Below are positions 52,029 through 60,089 of a DNA stretch of 64,000 nucleotides, piece after piece. Numbering within the stretch: position 1 is the stretch's first letter; the number at the start of each line of letters is the position of its first letter. The notes beneath the pieces were generated by a model that saw nothing but the letters and a program-made list of their open reading frames with translations, did no database searches and was not told where the DNA came from. Made by a program: the position numbers and the translations under genes. This DNA comes from Desulfuromonadales bacterium (GTDB lineage: Bacteria; Desulfobacterota; Desulfuromonadia; Desulfuromonadales; BM103): NCBI GenBank assembly GCA_014860225.1, contig JACZKE010000046.1, positions 97,715-161,714 of the forward strand, written 5' to 3'.

Positions 52029-52757
52029 ATGAATAACTACATTGCGGAAATTGAGCGTTATTTGGGGCACTTTGAAAAAGAGATTTCCCAAGTAAAAAGC
52101 CTTCAAGTGGCTGACGGTTATCATGCCGCCATTTATAAAAAAATGATTTATGTCGGCATTCTCGACGCTCTTTCAAAATGCTTCCCTCGCAGGGGGAGCC
52201 GTAACCGGTTCGTTAATTTCCTGAATCAGTTTTCCGGTTGGGACAATGCGCATAAAATAAGCCTTCCCCACCTGTTCCAATTGCTCGAAAAGAACCCGGA
52301 ACCTGCATTTTCTAAACTCAGAGCTTACGTAATTTCCGAACTTGAAAAATGGGTTTCTGGCGAAATAGTTACTCTAGATCGAGAACCAGAAATTTCTACC
52401 ATCAAACAACTTTGGCCCAAAGAAAAAGAGCATCAAAAACCACTAAATGGTTTAAGTGCTGAGTCCTTACAGCACTGCAACCTGTTTTACAGCTACAGAA
52501 ATTCTCTTATTCACGAATTTCGCGAACTTGGAAGAGGGATTGAATCACAAACAGACAATTCTCCATACTACATAAGCTATAGTGACTTTGAAGAACCAGA
52601 AGAGGAAGTGTGGGAGCTTACCTACCCAGCTACTTTTTTTGAAAAGCTACTAAAGAATTGCATTTCAGAAATGAAAATTTATTTAATGCAAAACAAAATA
52701 AACCCATATAGTTCTTATCATTTTGGCACTTACTGGATCGACGAGTTAAACACATAA
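52029..52757 (+). CDS. Cassette B: HEPN-like protein, function unknown
   Basis: 242 residues, no signal peptide or membrane span, mostly helical. Residues about 155-170 contain SYRNSLIHEFRELG: Arg, four residues, His, the RX4-6H motif of HEPN ribonucleases, in a helix as expected. HEPN proteins often act in toxin-antitoxin or abortive-infection systems; no antitoxin gene is next to it. The assignment rests on this motif only. It starts 22 bases after the cassette boundary and ends one base before attC-like site 2. Confidence 0.6.
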   Translation: MNNYIAEIERYLGHFEKEISQVKSLQVADGYHAAIYKKMIYVGILDALSKCFPRRGSRNRFVNFLNQFSGWDNAHKISLPHLFQLLEKNPEPAFSKLRAYVISELEKWVSGEIVTLDREPEISTIKQLWPKEKEHQKPLNGLSAESLQHCNLFYSYRNSLIHEFRELGRGIESQTDNSPYYISYSDFEEPEEEVWELTYPATFFEKLLKNCISEMKIYLMQNKINPYSSYHFGTYWIDELNT

Positions 52758-52876
52758 AGCTAACAAATTAATCAACCGGACGGAAAATACGTCTGTGCTA
52801 AATTAAAAAGCAAAATCTATAATTACGGTGGGTCACGCAAGTTCGCGTCGCCGCCGGTTATCATGAACCGTTTTAC
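52758..52876 (+). repeat. attC-like site 2 (after cassette B)
   Basis: R'' AGCTAAC (52758-52764), nine bases, L'' AACCGG-A-CGG (52774-52783), L' CCG-CCGGTT (52851-52859), R' GTTTTAC (52870-52876). Same nine-base R''-L'' spacing and same unpaired A as site 1. R'' differs by one base from the complement of this cassette's own left boundary (GTTTGCT). Confidence 0.75.
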
Positions 52877-52889
52877 AAGAAATATAATG

Positions 52890-53867
52890 AAGACGAAAAA
52901 TATAGCCAAAATTCAGCATTATGTGCCGCAATTTCTGCTTAAACATTTTTCAGGTGGAAAGAAGCCGCAGGTTTGGATTTTTGACAAACATTCGGGGAAA
53001 ATCTTTAAATCTCACGTCAAAAATATTGCGGCAGAATCTGGATTCTATGACTTTGAATATGATGGTCACAACTTTACCGTTGAATGTTCTCTTGCAGATA
53101 TAGAAACTACAGCATCAAAAATAATTAACAAAATCATAAAGACTGAAAGTATTGGCGAATTAACAGCAGAAGAGAAGGTCTTTTTATCTCATTTTTTTGC
53201 AATTCAATTTGTTAGAACTAAACAGTATCGTTTAATGTATTTAGATTCAGCTTGTACATTGGCGAAAGCGTTGAGCCAAAAGGGGGTCAACCCTGTAGAC
53301 TTAGGTTATACGGAGCCATCTGAAGAAGAGGCTAAAACATTCGCGATACAATCGATGCTGAAATCTGAAGTATATGCACCACACTTTCTGGCAAAAAAGT
53401 GGGTACTCTTAAAAGCCACCAAAAATCATCCGTTTTATATGTCAGACAACCCCATCGCTCTTCAAAATCATAAAGACTTCGGTTTTTACGGTAATATTGG
53501 CCTAGCTGTTAATGGTATAGAAATATATTTTCCCTTAAGCAAAACCCTTTCACTTGGTATGTGGTGCCCCTCGCTGGAGGAGACAGCGAGAGATGCCTAC
53601 AGTAAGTATAAATTCATCGAATCACAGAGCTCTGTAATTGCTGCGCAGGTTTTCAACGATCCTCTTTACTATGAGAATCTGATGGCCGGTTTTGACACAG
53701 GCAGATCAATACCATCAAAACCTGAAAATGTAATCAACCACAATTCCCTTCAAGTTAAATATTCATCAAGATTTGTTTTTTCAAGTACAGACGATTTTTC
53801 GTTAGCAAAAGAAATGCTGGCAGCGCACCCAGAATTAAAAGATGGCCCGAAAGTGCAAGTAAACTAA
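52890..53867 (+). CDS. Cassette C: DUF4238 family protein
   Basis: 325 residues from the ATG at 52890; an ATG nine codons earlier overlaps the cassette boundary and is less likely. The N-terminus NIAKIQHYVPQFLLKHFS and VWIFDKHSGK, then FFAIQFVRTKQYR and PFYMSDNPIAL match the DUF4238 pattern. The biochemical role of the family is not known; members are frequent in mobile and defence-rich DNA. The stop codon lies inside R'' of attC-like site 3, a typical cassette feature. Confidence 0.8.
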   Translation, partial: KTKNIAKIQHYVPQFLLKHFSGGKKPQVWIFDKHSGKIFKSHVKNIAAESGFYDFEYDGHNFTVECSLADIETTASKIINKIIKTESIGELTAEEKVFLSHFFAIQFVRTKQYRLMYLDSACTLAKALSQKGVNPVDLGYTEPSEEEAKTFAIQSMLKSEVYAPHFLAKKWVLLKATKNHPFYMSDNPIALQNHKDFGFYGNIGLAVNGIEIYFPLSKTLSLGMWCPSLEETARDAYSKYKFIESQSSVIAAQVFNDPLYYENLMAGFDTGRSIPSKPENVINHNSLQVKYSSRFVFSSTDDFSLAKEMLAAHPELKDGPKVQVN

Positions 53868-53963
53868 CCACAGCATCCACCGGACAGCGAAACAGCAGTC
53901 GCTCTCGAAAAATGTCTATTTGAGCGTAGGACACTACGCTGCCGGTGAAGCTAGTCGTTATTC
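53862..53963 (+). repeat. attC-like site 3 (after cassette C)
   Basis: R'' AACTAAC (53862-53868), nine bases, L'' CACCGG-A-CAGCG (53878-53889), L' CGCTG-CCGGTG (53937-53947), R' GTTATTC (53957-53963). Eleven pairs with the single unpaired A make this the clearest of the three stems. A second hairpin lies in the central region (ACGCTCTCG-like/TTTGAGCGT). Confidence 0.8.
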
Positions 53964-54085
53964 CTATTAATCACTAACCTATTTGCAATAACATCGTAAA
54001 ACTTGCAGAAACGATTCTTAATAATCCCCTCGAAACACATTCCTAAATAGCCTAGGGATATTTTGAACATTTATCTGGTTTAAAG

Positions 54086-54105
54086 AAGGGGGCTTTCGCC
54101 CCCTT
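54086..54105 (-). terminator. Hairpin terminator of the minus-strand island genes
   Basis: AAGGGGGC-tttc-GCCCCCTT; on the minus strand it is followed by CTTTAAA. It lies 35 bases past the excisionase-like gene, between converging transcripts. The T tract is short. Confidence 0.55.
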
Positions 54106-54139
54106 AATTGCGTCTATTACTGACGCCGTTTTTGTGTCC

Positions 54140-54358
54140 CTAATTACATCCATTTTCTGCCCATTCAAAAAACTTCCCTTCATCGATCAAAACTCTTCTA
54201 CCTAATCGCACAACACAGTGATGGAATCCGTTCGTATTTTCGTAAAAAATCAGATGGCGCAACCCGCCAATTGGCGGCCAAACATGGAAATCGTTCCATT
54301 TTGTTACAGGGATAAGTTTTTTGTTTTTTCCTTCGCAACAATTGTTTTTTTCGCTCAT
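54140..54358 (-). CDS. Small DNA-binding, excisionase-like protein
   Basis: 72 residues from the ATG at 54358 with RBS GGAGGG. The pattern VWPPIGGLRHLIFYENTNG, then VVRLGRRVLIDEGKFFEW resembles the winged-helix AlpA/Xis type that binds att arms, where the C-terminal segment reads like the 'R.GRR.LI....F..W' end of Tn916-like excisionases. Two adjacent Cys (NCCEG) have no clear role. It sits with the replication gene, as is common on small integrative elements. Xis function is inferred. Confidence 0.65.
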   Translation of the reverse strand: MSEKNNCCEGKNKKLIPVTKWNDFHVWPPIGGLRHLIFYENTNGFHHCVVRLGRRVLIDEGKFFEWAENGCN

Positions 54359-54506
54359 AATGCCCTCCACAATTTTGTTGTAAATTTATGTAATTTTTTA
54401 CTTGCAGAAAAACAACTTTCCTGCACATTTCATAACTTGCTTTTCGTCTCATTTATGCGGTGATTTTCGATACTTTTTTCAACTTACAATTTCATCAATT
54501 TTCCAC

Positions 54507-55721
54507 TTAAAAACCTCCTCCTCTTTGATCGCTATTCGGCAAGCCGCGTTCTCTGCGAAGTTGACAAGCTTCTTTCCATTTTTCTTCACCTCGATGATTC
54601 TTGATTCGCTTCTGTAAAACATTTTCTAAAAAACACTTCTCAATGTCCGGGTCATCATTGAACATTCCATACAACAGGTTAGTCAAACTCGGCAGATGCA
54701 AAAGGTCTATCCCATCTTCCTCCATCTGAAGTGCAGCCAATGAAGTCAGATGCCCCATAGCCTGAGCTTTGGCCCGCTCCTTCTCAGTTTTAATTGCTTT
54801 CGCCCTAACAGCAGACATAGCATCTTGAACACCCAAGAAACCGTTTTGGACAGCGACCCACCAAGGCTGAGTTTTTCTCTGCGTATGATGCTTTCCGGGA
54901 TTATCACGAAATTTTAACCACCGTTGTGTTGCGTAGGTCCACAAACTGTCGCAATGGGCAAGAACGTCATCCCATTGGTCGACTCCAAGCTCCACCAAGA
55001 CTTCCCTCCGAAACACAAACTCACAGCGAATCATTTTGTATCCTTTAGGGATGCTTTTAAGTTTCCATATGTCATACATCCAGAACTTCCTTGATTGCTG
55101 TCTGATTTCTAAGGGTTTGTCGTACATCTTGAATGAAATGTTCCCCTTGCCAATACTGATTCCGGTGAGTTTTTTTCTATTACGATGGGGAGCATCATAA
55201 CCAGCTCTCGTAACTGCAAAATCAAGGATTTCACGCACCCAAAGGGATTCTGGCAACAACAAATCAACGCAGAGGTCAACGCGACTGGGCTTTACAACAA
55301 CACGCTTCGCGCCTTGGGCATGAAGAAGGCTGATTAGTTGAAGAACAGCTTCTCTTTCTCCAAGTCTCCAAAGCATTTCAGAGCTAAAAATGACACTTAC
55401 GCTGGGCCTTGAAATCGGTTTTAGCCAGTTACCAATATTTATCCTCATATCCTTATTTTCCAGCAACCACGCATACCCATTTCCACCATGCGGTTTGATC
55501 ATGAATGGCCAGCACTGATTTAATTCATCTTGCTTAGTTAACCCCATGATTTCTTTTTTTGATTCAATCGCCCTTTCCTTCAGCATACTTAGATATTTAA
55601 AAAAACCATCATTTTCCCAGTGAACATCTACGTTTACATATAAAGAGTCGATACCTGAAGCGTGGACAGGGTACCCATTGAACTCCTCATTTTTCACCTT
55701 TGCGGGGGGGCTGATAGTCAT
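54507..55721 (-). CDS. Replication initiation factor-like protein
   Basis: 404 residues from the ATG at 55721, RBS AGGAAGG; an ORF-open extension of 13 codons lacks an RBS. Order: GIDSLYVNVDVHW, then SRVDLCVDLLLP, GISIGKGNISFKMYDKPLEI, and MIRCEFVFRREVLVELGV. This matches the layout of Rep_trans-type initiators (plasmids, filamentous phage RstA, ICE MobT). Catalytic residues cannot be assigned with certainty. The C-terminal ~100 residues are charged and helical. It suggests the excised island can replicate for a time. Confidence 0.7.
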   Translation of the reverse strand: MTISPPAKVKNEEFNGYPVHASGIDSLYVNVDVHWENDGFFKYLSMLKERAIESKKEIMGLTKQDELNQCWPFMIKPHGGNGYAWLLENKDMRINIGNWLKPISRPSVSVIFSSEMLWRLGEREAVLQLISLLHAQGAKRVVVKPSRVDLCVDLLLPESLWVREILDFAVTRAGYDAPHRNRKKLTGISIGKGNISFKMYDKPLEIRQQSRKFWMYDIWKLKSIPKGYKMIRCEFVFRREVLVELGVDQWDDVLAHCDSLWTYATQRWLKFRDNPGKHHTQRKTQPWWVAVQNGFLGVQDAMSAVRAKAIKTEKERAKAQAMGHLTSLAALQMEEDGIDLLHLPSLTNLLYGMFNDDPDIEKCFLENVLQKRIKNHRGEEKWKEACQLRRERGLPNSDQRGGGF

Positions 55722-55888
55722 TTGCCCCCCCTTCCTAAAATCAAAAAAGCCCAAAAGCAAAAACGCTCATTTCGGTCTTGGCCGATAGAGTGTTTGCCTT
55801 GGGCAAATTTGTAGTTGGTTGTGAGTTTTGTTGAGTTCATGTCGCGATTAGACATGAACCTTTGAAGCTTTACCCGGACATGAAAAAA

Positions 55889-56806
55889 TTAACTTTTGTC
55901 CGGGGCGTATTTACCTATCCAAAACGCACGTTCCCGCTGGACCGCTTTTGAGAATGCCTCATCACACAAAGGAAGATCATTATCAACCATTCCCCTGCCA
56001 CTATCTTTACTTAGAGCATCGAACAATGCTCTAATATCGGGCGCAGTTATCTTGAAGCCAATTTGTTCAGCGAATGCAGAGATTTGGCCAGACTTAACAC
56101 ATTTTATTTTCTGTAATGTGAATTTTAGTTTCGGCTTTTTACCCAGGCAGCCCAGAACCCTAAGATATTTCGTTCGTTTCCCTTTTGAATGAAGATTAAA
56201 AACTTGCTGGGCAATGCGTGGCTCTGAAATCATTCTAGCATCTAACCGCAGAATCTTCTCCAGGGCGTCAACATCTCCAAGGCGTGCTTTACGCAACAAT
56301 AAACCAGGCTCTTGTCCGTAAAACCCGTTGCAAATCAAGCAAACATTTACAAAAAAGTTAAACCTCGGATTTTTGAAAATCATGACCATTTTTCCCTGCT
56401 CTTCAACTGTAAAGTCTTCGGCAGAATATTCAGCGATAGATTCGCTAAATAAAAGTCGATAAATGTCTTGGGCATGCTCATCAACAAGCTTTGTTAATTC
56501 TTCTGATTTTTCGTCCTTACTTGTCGAAGAGGGTTGAAGGTTTTTTGCCATCTGCGAAAAGACTGAAGCTTTTGATGGGAAAAAGTCCGACAATACGTCT
56601 GTTAAAAATGTAGAGATTTCCCTATGCTTTTTGTAATAGCCGTACCACTCGGGCAATGACGGAAAAGTAAGTATTTTTGCATAAGGGCCAGTGTCATAAA
56701 AGTACTCAGCCATCTGGCACATTGACTCAGCGCTCAGAGCTAATTTTTGGGCAAGCAAAGCAAACTCTTTTGGTTTATTTTTTGCCCATTTTTCTACCGC
56801 TAACAT
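55889..56806 (-). CDS. Island protein of unknown function (305 residues)
   Basis: No family recognised. Soluble, Lys-rich, mostly helical; a short segment LLLRKARLGDVDALEKILRLD reads like a helical repeat. C-terminal part basic (KPKLKFTLQKIKCVKSGQ) and could bind nucleic acid. It lies upstream of the replication gene on the same strand, 167 bases away, and diverges from the ATPase pair, so it might be regulatory or part of the replication module. Confidence 0.6.
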   Translation of the reverse strand: MLAVEKWAKNKPKEFALLAQKLALSAESMCQMAEYFYDTGPYAKILTFPSLPEWYGYYKKHREISTFLTDVLSDFFPSKASVFSQMAKNLQPSSTSKDEKSEELTKLVDEHAQDIYRLLFSESIAEYSAEDFTVEEQGKMVMIFKNPRFNFFVNVCLICNGFYGQEPGLLLRKARLGDVDALEKILRLDARMISEPRIAQQVFNLHSKGKRTKYLRVLGCLGKKPKLKFTLQKIKCVKSGQISAFAEQIGFKITAPDIRALFDALSKDSGRGMVDNDLPLCDEAFSKAVQRERAFWIGKYAPDKS

Positions 56807-57035
56807 GGTTCTTCTCCTATTGATTGACTGAAACCTTATAACACACTAACATCACTAAGCTCTGCAATGTTATAGAGATTTAGGAAGAGATCAGTAATCA
56901 ATCAAACTACCAGATAGAGGCTAGATGACCGTGTGGTTTCACTTGCTCTTAGAAGAGAGCCCATTCTAACCACTATTGGCAAGGAAGTATTATTGCTCCA
57001 TTTTCGTCACAAACAAAAATAAACAATAAAAGATT

Positions 57036-57041
57036 TATAAT
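57036..57041 (+). promoter_or_regulatory. Probable -10 element of the ATPase-partner operon
   Basis: TATAAT in AAAAGATTTATAATGCTG, about 32 bases before the ATG, in a strongly A/T-rich gap. No convincing -35 hexamer is present. Confidence 0.4.
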
Positions 57042-57072
57042 GCTGTGATTACCCACCACAAAGGAGCTTTCA

Positions 57073-58659
57073 ATGAGCGGCCTAACACACCTTAGACTAG
57101 AGAACTTTAGGTGCTTTAAAGATTCTGGCTACGTACCCATTAAACCCATTACAATTTTTGTAGGTAGAAATAGTAGTGGGAAAAGTTCTTTTTTGCGTAC
57201 TCTGCCATTGTTACGACAATCCGTTGAGAGCAACACAAAAGGCCCCGTTCTCTGGTACGGAAATTATGTAGACTTTGGAACCTTTGAAGATATTAAGTCG
57301 TTTTCTGGTGAAGATAATCAAACCGTGATCTTATCTTTCAAATTTGATGAACCGATATTGCGATCAAGACAGAACGCGCTTAGCCGTAGAACAAAATTTC
57401 CAGATGGCCACAGCAAAAACAGTAGTATTGGGGTTTCTATCGGGTTAACGGGAGACAAGAACAAAACAGAAGCTAAAAGTTTAAAAATTGACATTAACAG
57501 AAATACCGTTGAGTTTGAGCTTAAGAATGAAAGAGTTGTAAATTTCAGAATAAACAACATTGATTATATGGAACATTTCGGCACAATAAGAATTTCATTT
57601 AAAAAAGGACTAATTCCTGAATTTCTTGAAGAACTTGAAGATGAATTCATTGATGACGATGGGGAAAATCATAGAATTACTTATCTAGAAAAGTGCAAAT
57701 TCGAGGAAAAGTTTAGACAAGTTGCAATACTTTCATTAGGAAAGCATTTTCATAAAAATACATCACGCGATACAATAAAAACAAGTATAAATAGAGTCAA
57801 TCTTTATCAAACAGATGAACATATTCAAAACGTTTTATACTTAACAAATAGGACTCAAAAAAAATTCACCAAAAACTTAAAAAATAACGGTGATGAAATA
57901 ATTAAAGACTTTAAACACTTTTCGTTTTGCTTAAATATAGAAGCTATATTGAATGATGTTGAGAAACACCTAAAGTCATACTTCATGTCTGTGAAATATC
58001 TCGGTCCTATACGCGCCGTTGCAGAGAGATATTATCGCCACCAAGACTTACAGGTTAGTGAAGTAGATCACACAGGATCAAATTTACCAATGGTGCTAAA
58101 GTCACTGGCCCGGCATCACACCAAAAACTTTACAAAATGGACAAATGATAATTTTGGTTTTTCGGTAAAAGTCGCTGAAGTTGGTCAACATTATGCCCTT
58201 AAAGTAACCACGACAGAAGACAGTCAAGAATACAACATTACTGACATGGGTTTTGGATTCTCCCAATTACTGCCAATAATAGCGTCTCTTTGGCTAAATG
58301 GTGTACAATCACATCCGTTTCTACGGGAACAAAGTTACTTTGTATTGGAACAACCAGAACTTCACCTCCACCCAGCACTGCAAGCAAAGTTGGCCGATGC
58401 TTTCTGCCAAATAACCAATTTAACAAAAGGACATTCAAGCGAACAGTCCAGCTATAGGATCATCCTTGAGACTCACAGCAAAGCTATTGTGGATGCAATA
58501 GGAGACAACATTGCTTCAGGTAAAATTTCCTCAGATGATGTTTCTCTAGTTTTTTTCGAAAAAAGACAAGGCCAAGACACTAATGTTCAATTGGCCGAGT
58601 ATGATGAGGGTGGTTACCTTAAGAATTGGCCAATTGGCTTTTTCTCTGGGAGAGCATGA
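57073..58659 (+). CDS. DUF3696-type AAA/ABC ATPase, probable defence component
   Basis: 528 residues. Walker A GRNSSGKS (31-38) after LENFRCFKD, as in SMC/OLD-like ATPases; a long middle insertion (about 100-330) with a charged helical part; an ABC-like signature region GFGFSQLLPI near 393; Walker B FVLEQPELHLHP near 422; H-loop LETHSKAIVDAIG near 465; and the DUF3696 end GGYLKNWPIGFFSG. No nuclease domain of its own. Its stop overlaps the next start (ATGA). Such ATPases pair with effector nucleases in OLD, Gabija and PARIS-like systems. The specific system is unassigned. Confidence 0.85.
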   Translation: MSGLTHLRLENFRCFKDSGYVPIKPITIFVGRNSSGKSSFLRTLPLLRQSVESNTKGPVLWYGNYVDFGTFEDIKSFSGEDNQTVILSFKFDEPILRSRQNALSRRTKFPDGHSKNSSIGVSIGLTGDKNKTEAKSLKIDINRNTVEFELKNERVVNFRINNIDYMEHFGTIRISFKKGLIPEFLEELEDEFIDDDGENHRITYLEKCKFEEKFRQVAILSLGKHFHKNTSRDTIKTSINRVNLYQTDEHIQNVLYLTNRTQKKFTKNLKNNGDEIIKDFKHFSFCLNIEAILNDVEKHLKSYFMSVKYLGPIRAVAERYYRHQDLQVSEVDHTGSNLPMVLKSLARHHTKNFTKWTNDNFGFSVKVAEVGQHYALKVTTTEDSQEYNITDMGFGFSQLLPIIASLWLNGVQSHPFLREQSYFVLEQPELHLHPALQAKLADAFCQITNLTKGHSSEQSSYRIILETHSKAIVDAIGDNIASGKISSDDVSLVFFEKRQGQDTNVQLAEYDEGGYLKNWPIGFFSGRA

Positions 58660-59777
58660 TGCTATTAGAGGTCATAAACATTGAATACGAAAGTCTAATA
58701 GCAACAACAGAGAAGCTAATCGCATTTCAAAACATTTTAGACTCTTATGGATCTGGGGAGAATCTTGTACTGGTTGAAGATAACCTTTTAGCAATTATTA
58801 TGACTTCTAGTGAATTCGGAACAGTTTCAAAAACACAAGCAAGTAATTTACGTGAAAACCTCCGAGAAATAAAAAACGTTACTGACTATTTAAGTACATA
58901 TATAAGGGTTGATTTTTCAACAACTAATAGTACAGAAGCAAGAGAAGTGGCCAATAAAATTATACGTACTATAAGTTATAATTACTTCGAAAAAAGAAAT
59001 AATTTTTCACCAATCAATCTACTCTGTGAAAATACTCTAGACTGCTCTCTTTATGATATTATTGGTCAATATAAAATAACTAAAAACAAATTATCATTAA
59101 AAATAAACACATCACATTTTAATGGCGGGGGAGGACAAATAAAAGAACATTATTACACGAATAGAGCAGAGAACAAATTCTGTTTATGCATTGTTGACAA
59201 TGACAAGAAGCATCCGAACGGACCAACTGGCGATACATGCAAAGCATTTAGCACTTATGACAAAGGTATTTTCCCTTTCACGCAAGTTTTTGTACTTGAT
59301 CTACATGAAATCGAATCTCTAATTCCACACAAGACAATAAACCAATACGTTACCAAAAACCGTCGCAATACTGAACACATAGATTCGGTTGACATTCTCA
59401 AGATTATGCAGAAACATAACTTTTTTACAAAAGTATACTTAGACCATAAAAATGGCCTCACTTTGAATCAAGCAATCAATCTTGATAATCTTCATGGACC
59501 TTTTTGGATTGAGAGTATAAAAACATTAAGCACCTTACCCACAAAAAAACACGACAACAACTGTCTCAATTCTGGCAAGTGTAATTGTGATCCAGAATGT
59601 AGAGTAATTTATGGTTTTGGTGATAAGCTACTGAGAGAGTCTATCAACATCTATAAAAGGACTTCAAGGAATAAACTTCAAGAATGCTTAGACAAAGAAA
59701 CGGAAAACATATGGGACAATATTGGCACTGAAATTTTCAGTTGGGGATGTGCTCCTCCAGCTAAAGCGATTTCATAA
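58656..59777 (+). CDS. Partner of the ATPase: putative TOPRIM/DUF4435-like effector
   Basis: 373 residues. The ATG at 58656 overlaps the ATPase stop and has GGGAG upstream. The N-terminal half is helical and unrecognised. Near 178-187 CIVDNDKKHPNG and near 215 LDLHEIESLIP give an acidic D-x-D strand and an E-x-E segment like the metal-binding core of TOPRIM or DUF4435 nucleases. A Cys cluster (CLNSGKCNCDPEC, about 302-316) could bind zinc. A PARIS- or OLD-like effector is plausible, but the motifs are weak. Confidence 0.6.
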   Translation: MMLLEVINIEYESLIATTEKLIAFQNILDSYGSGENLVLVEDNLLAIIMTSSEFGTVSKTQASNLRENLREIKNVTDYLSTYIRVDFSTTNSTEAREVANKIIRTISYNYFEKRNNFSPINLLCENTLDCSLYDIIGQYKITKNKLSLKINTSHFNGGGGQIKEHYYTNRAENKFCLCIVDNDKKHPNGPTGDTCKAFSTYDKGIFPFTQVFVLDLHEIESLIPHKTINQYVTKNRRNTEHIDSVDILKIMQKHNFFTKVYLDHKNGLTLNQAINLDNLHGPFWIESIKTLSTLPTKKHDNNCLNSGKCNCDPECRVIYGFGDKLLRESINIYKRTSRNKLQECLDKETENIWDNIGTEIFSWGCAPPAKAIS

Positions 59778-59837
59778 CCGATAGTGACCTGTGGCCTCTA
59801 TCGCTTGCAATCAAAAAAGATAACTCAAATAATTTTT

Positions 59838-59866
59838 GGTACACTCTTGGTACACTGGACCACAAA
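59838..59866 (+). repeat. Right arm-type repeat (two GGTACA units)
   Basis: Direct match (25 of 29 bases) of the repeat at 49716-49744, with the same two GGTACA units 11 bases apart. 107 bases inside the right att core. Confidence 0.65.
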
Positions 59867-59972
59867 AAAGGCCCAATCTTCACCAAAGACAACAAAAGAC
59901 CGTATTCCAGAAACGACTGATTTAATTACGGTAATATTTCGTAACCTTTTGTAATCATTTGTGAAAACACGA

Positions 59973-60035
59973 CTTCAAAACCGATGGGGGGCGTATCCCG
60001 TCCCTGGTGGGTTCGATTCCCATCTACTCCCGCCA
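59973..60035 (+). repeat. Right attachment site (attR): displaced selC 3' half
   Basis: 63 bases from the anticodon loop to CCA matching selC with five differences. The T-stem changes (TGAG/CTCA in selC, TGGG/CCCA here) preserve pairing, so this copy comes from a real tRNA-Sec. The bases before it (CACGA) do not complete an anticodon stem, so it is not a tRNA gene. Confidence 0.9.
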
Positions 60036-60089
60036 ACAACAATCCAATAGGCCCCTTCAATTTGGGACCTGTCCCCACATCATTTTACA

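Larger units (their letters stand above)
49641..60035. mobile_element. Integrative genomic island in selC (about 10.4 kb)
   Basis: Bounded by the selC 3' half and its repeat. It holds a tyrosine integrase next to the tRNA, an excisionase-like gene, a replication-initiator-like gene, an integron-type cassette cluster and a probable defence pair. Paired 29-base arm-type repeats lie near both ends. Much of the interior is visibly more A/T-rich than the flanking housekeeping DNA, especially 57.0-59.8 kb. No conjugation or capsid genes are seen, so transfer would need a helper. Confidence 0.9.

Noticed and set aside
59940..60036. A second tRNA-Sec gene at the right end
   Set aside because: Only the 3' half is present; the 5' acceptor, D arm and anticodon 5' stem are missing, so it is an att repeat.
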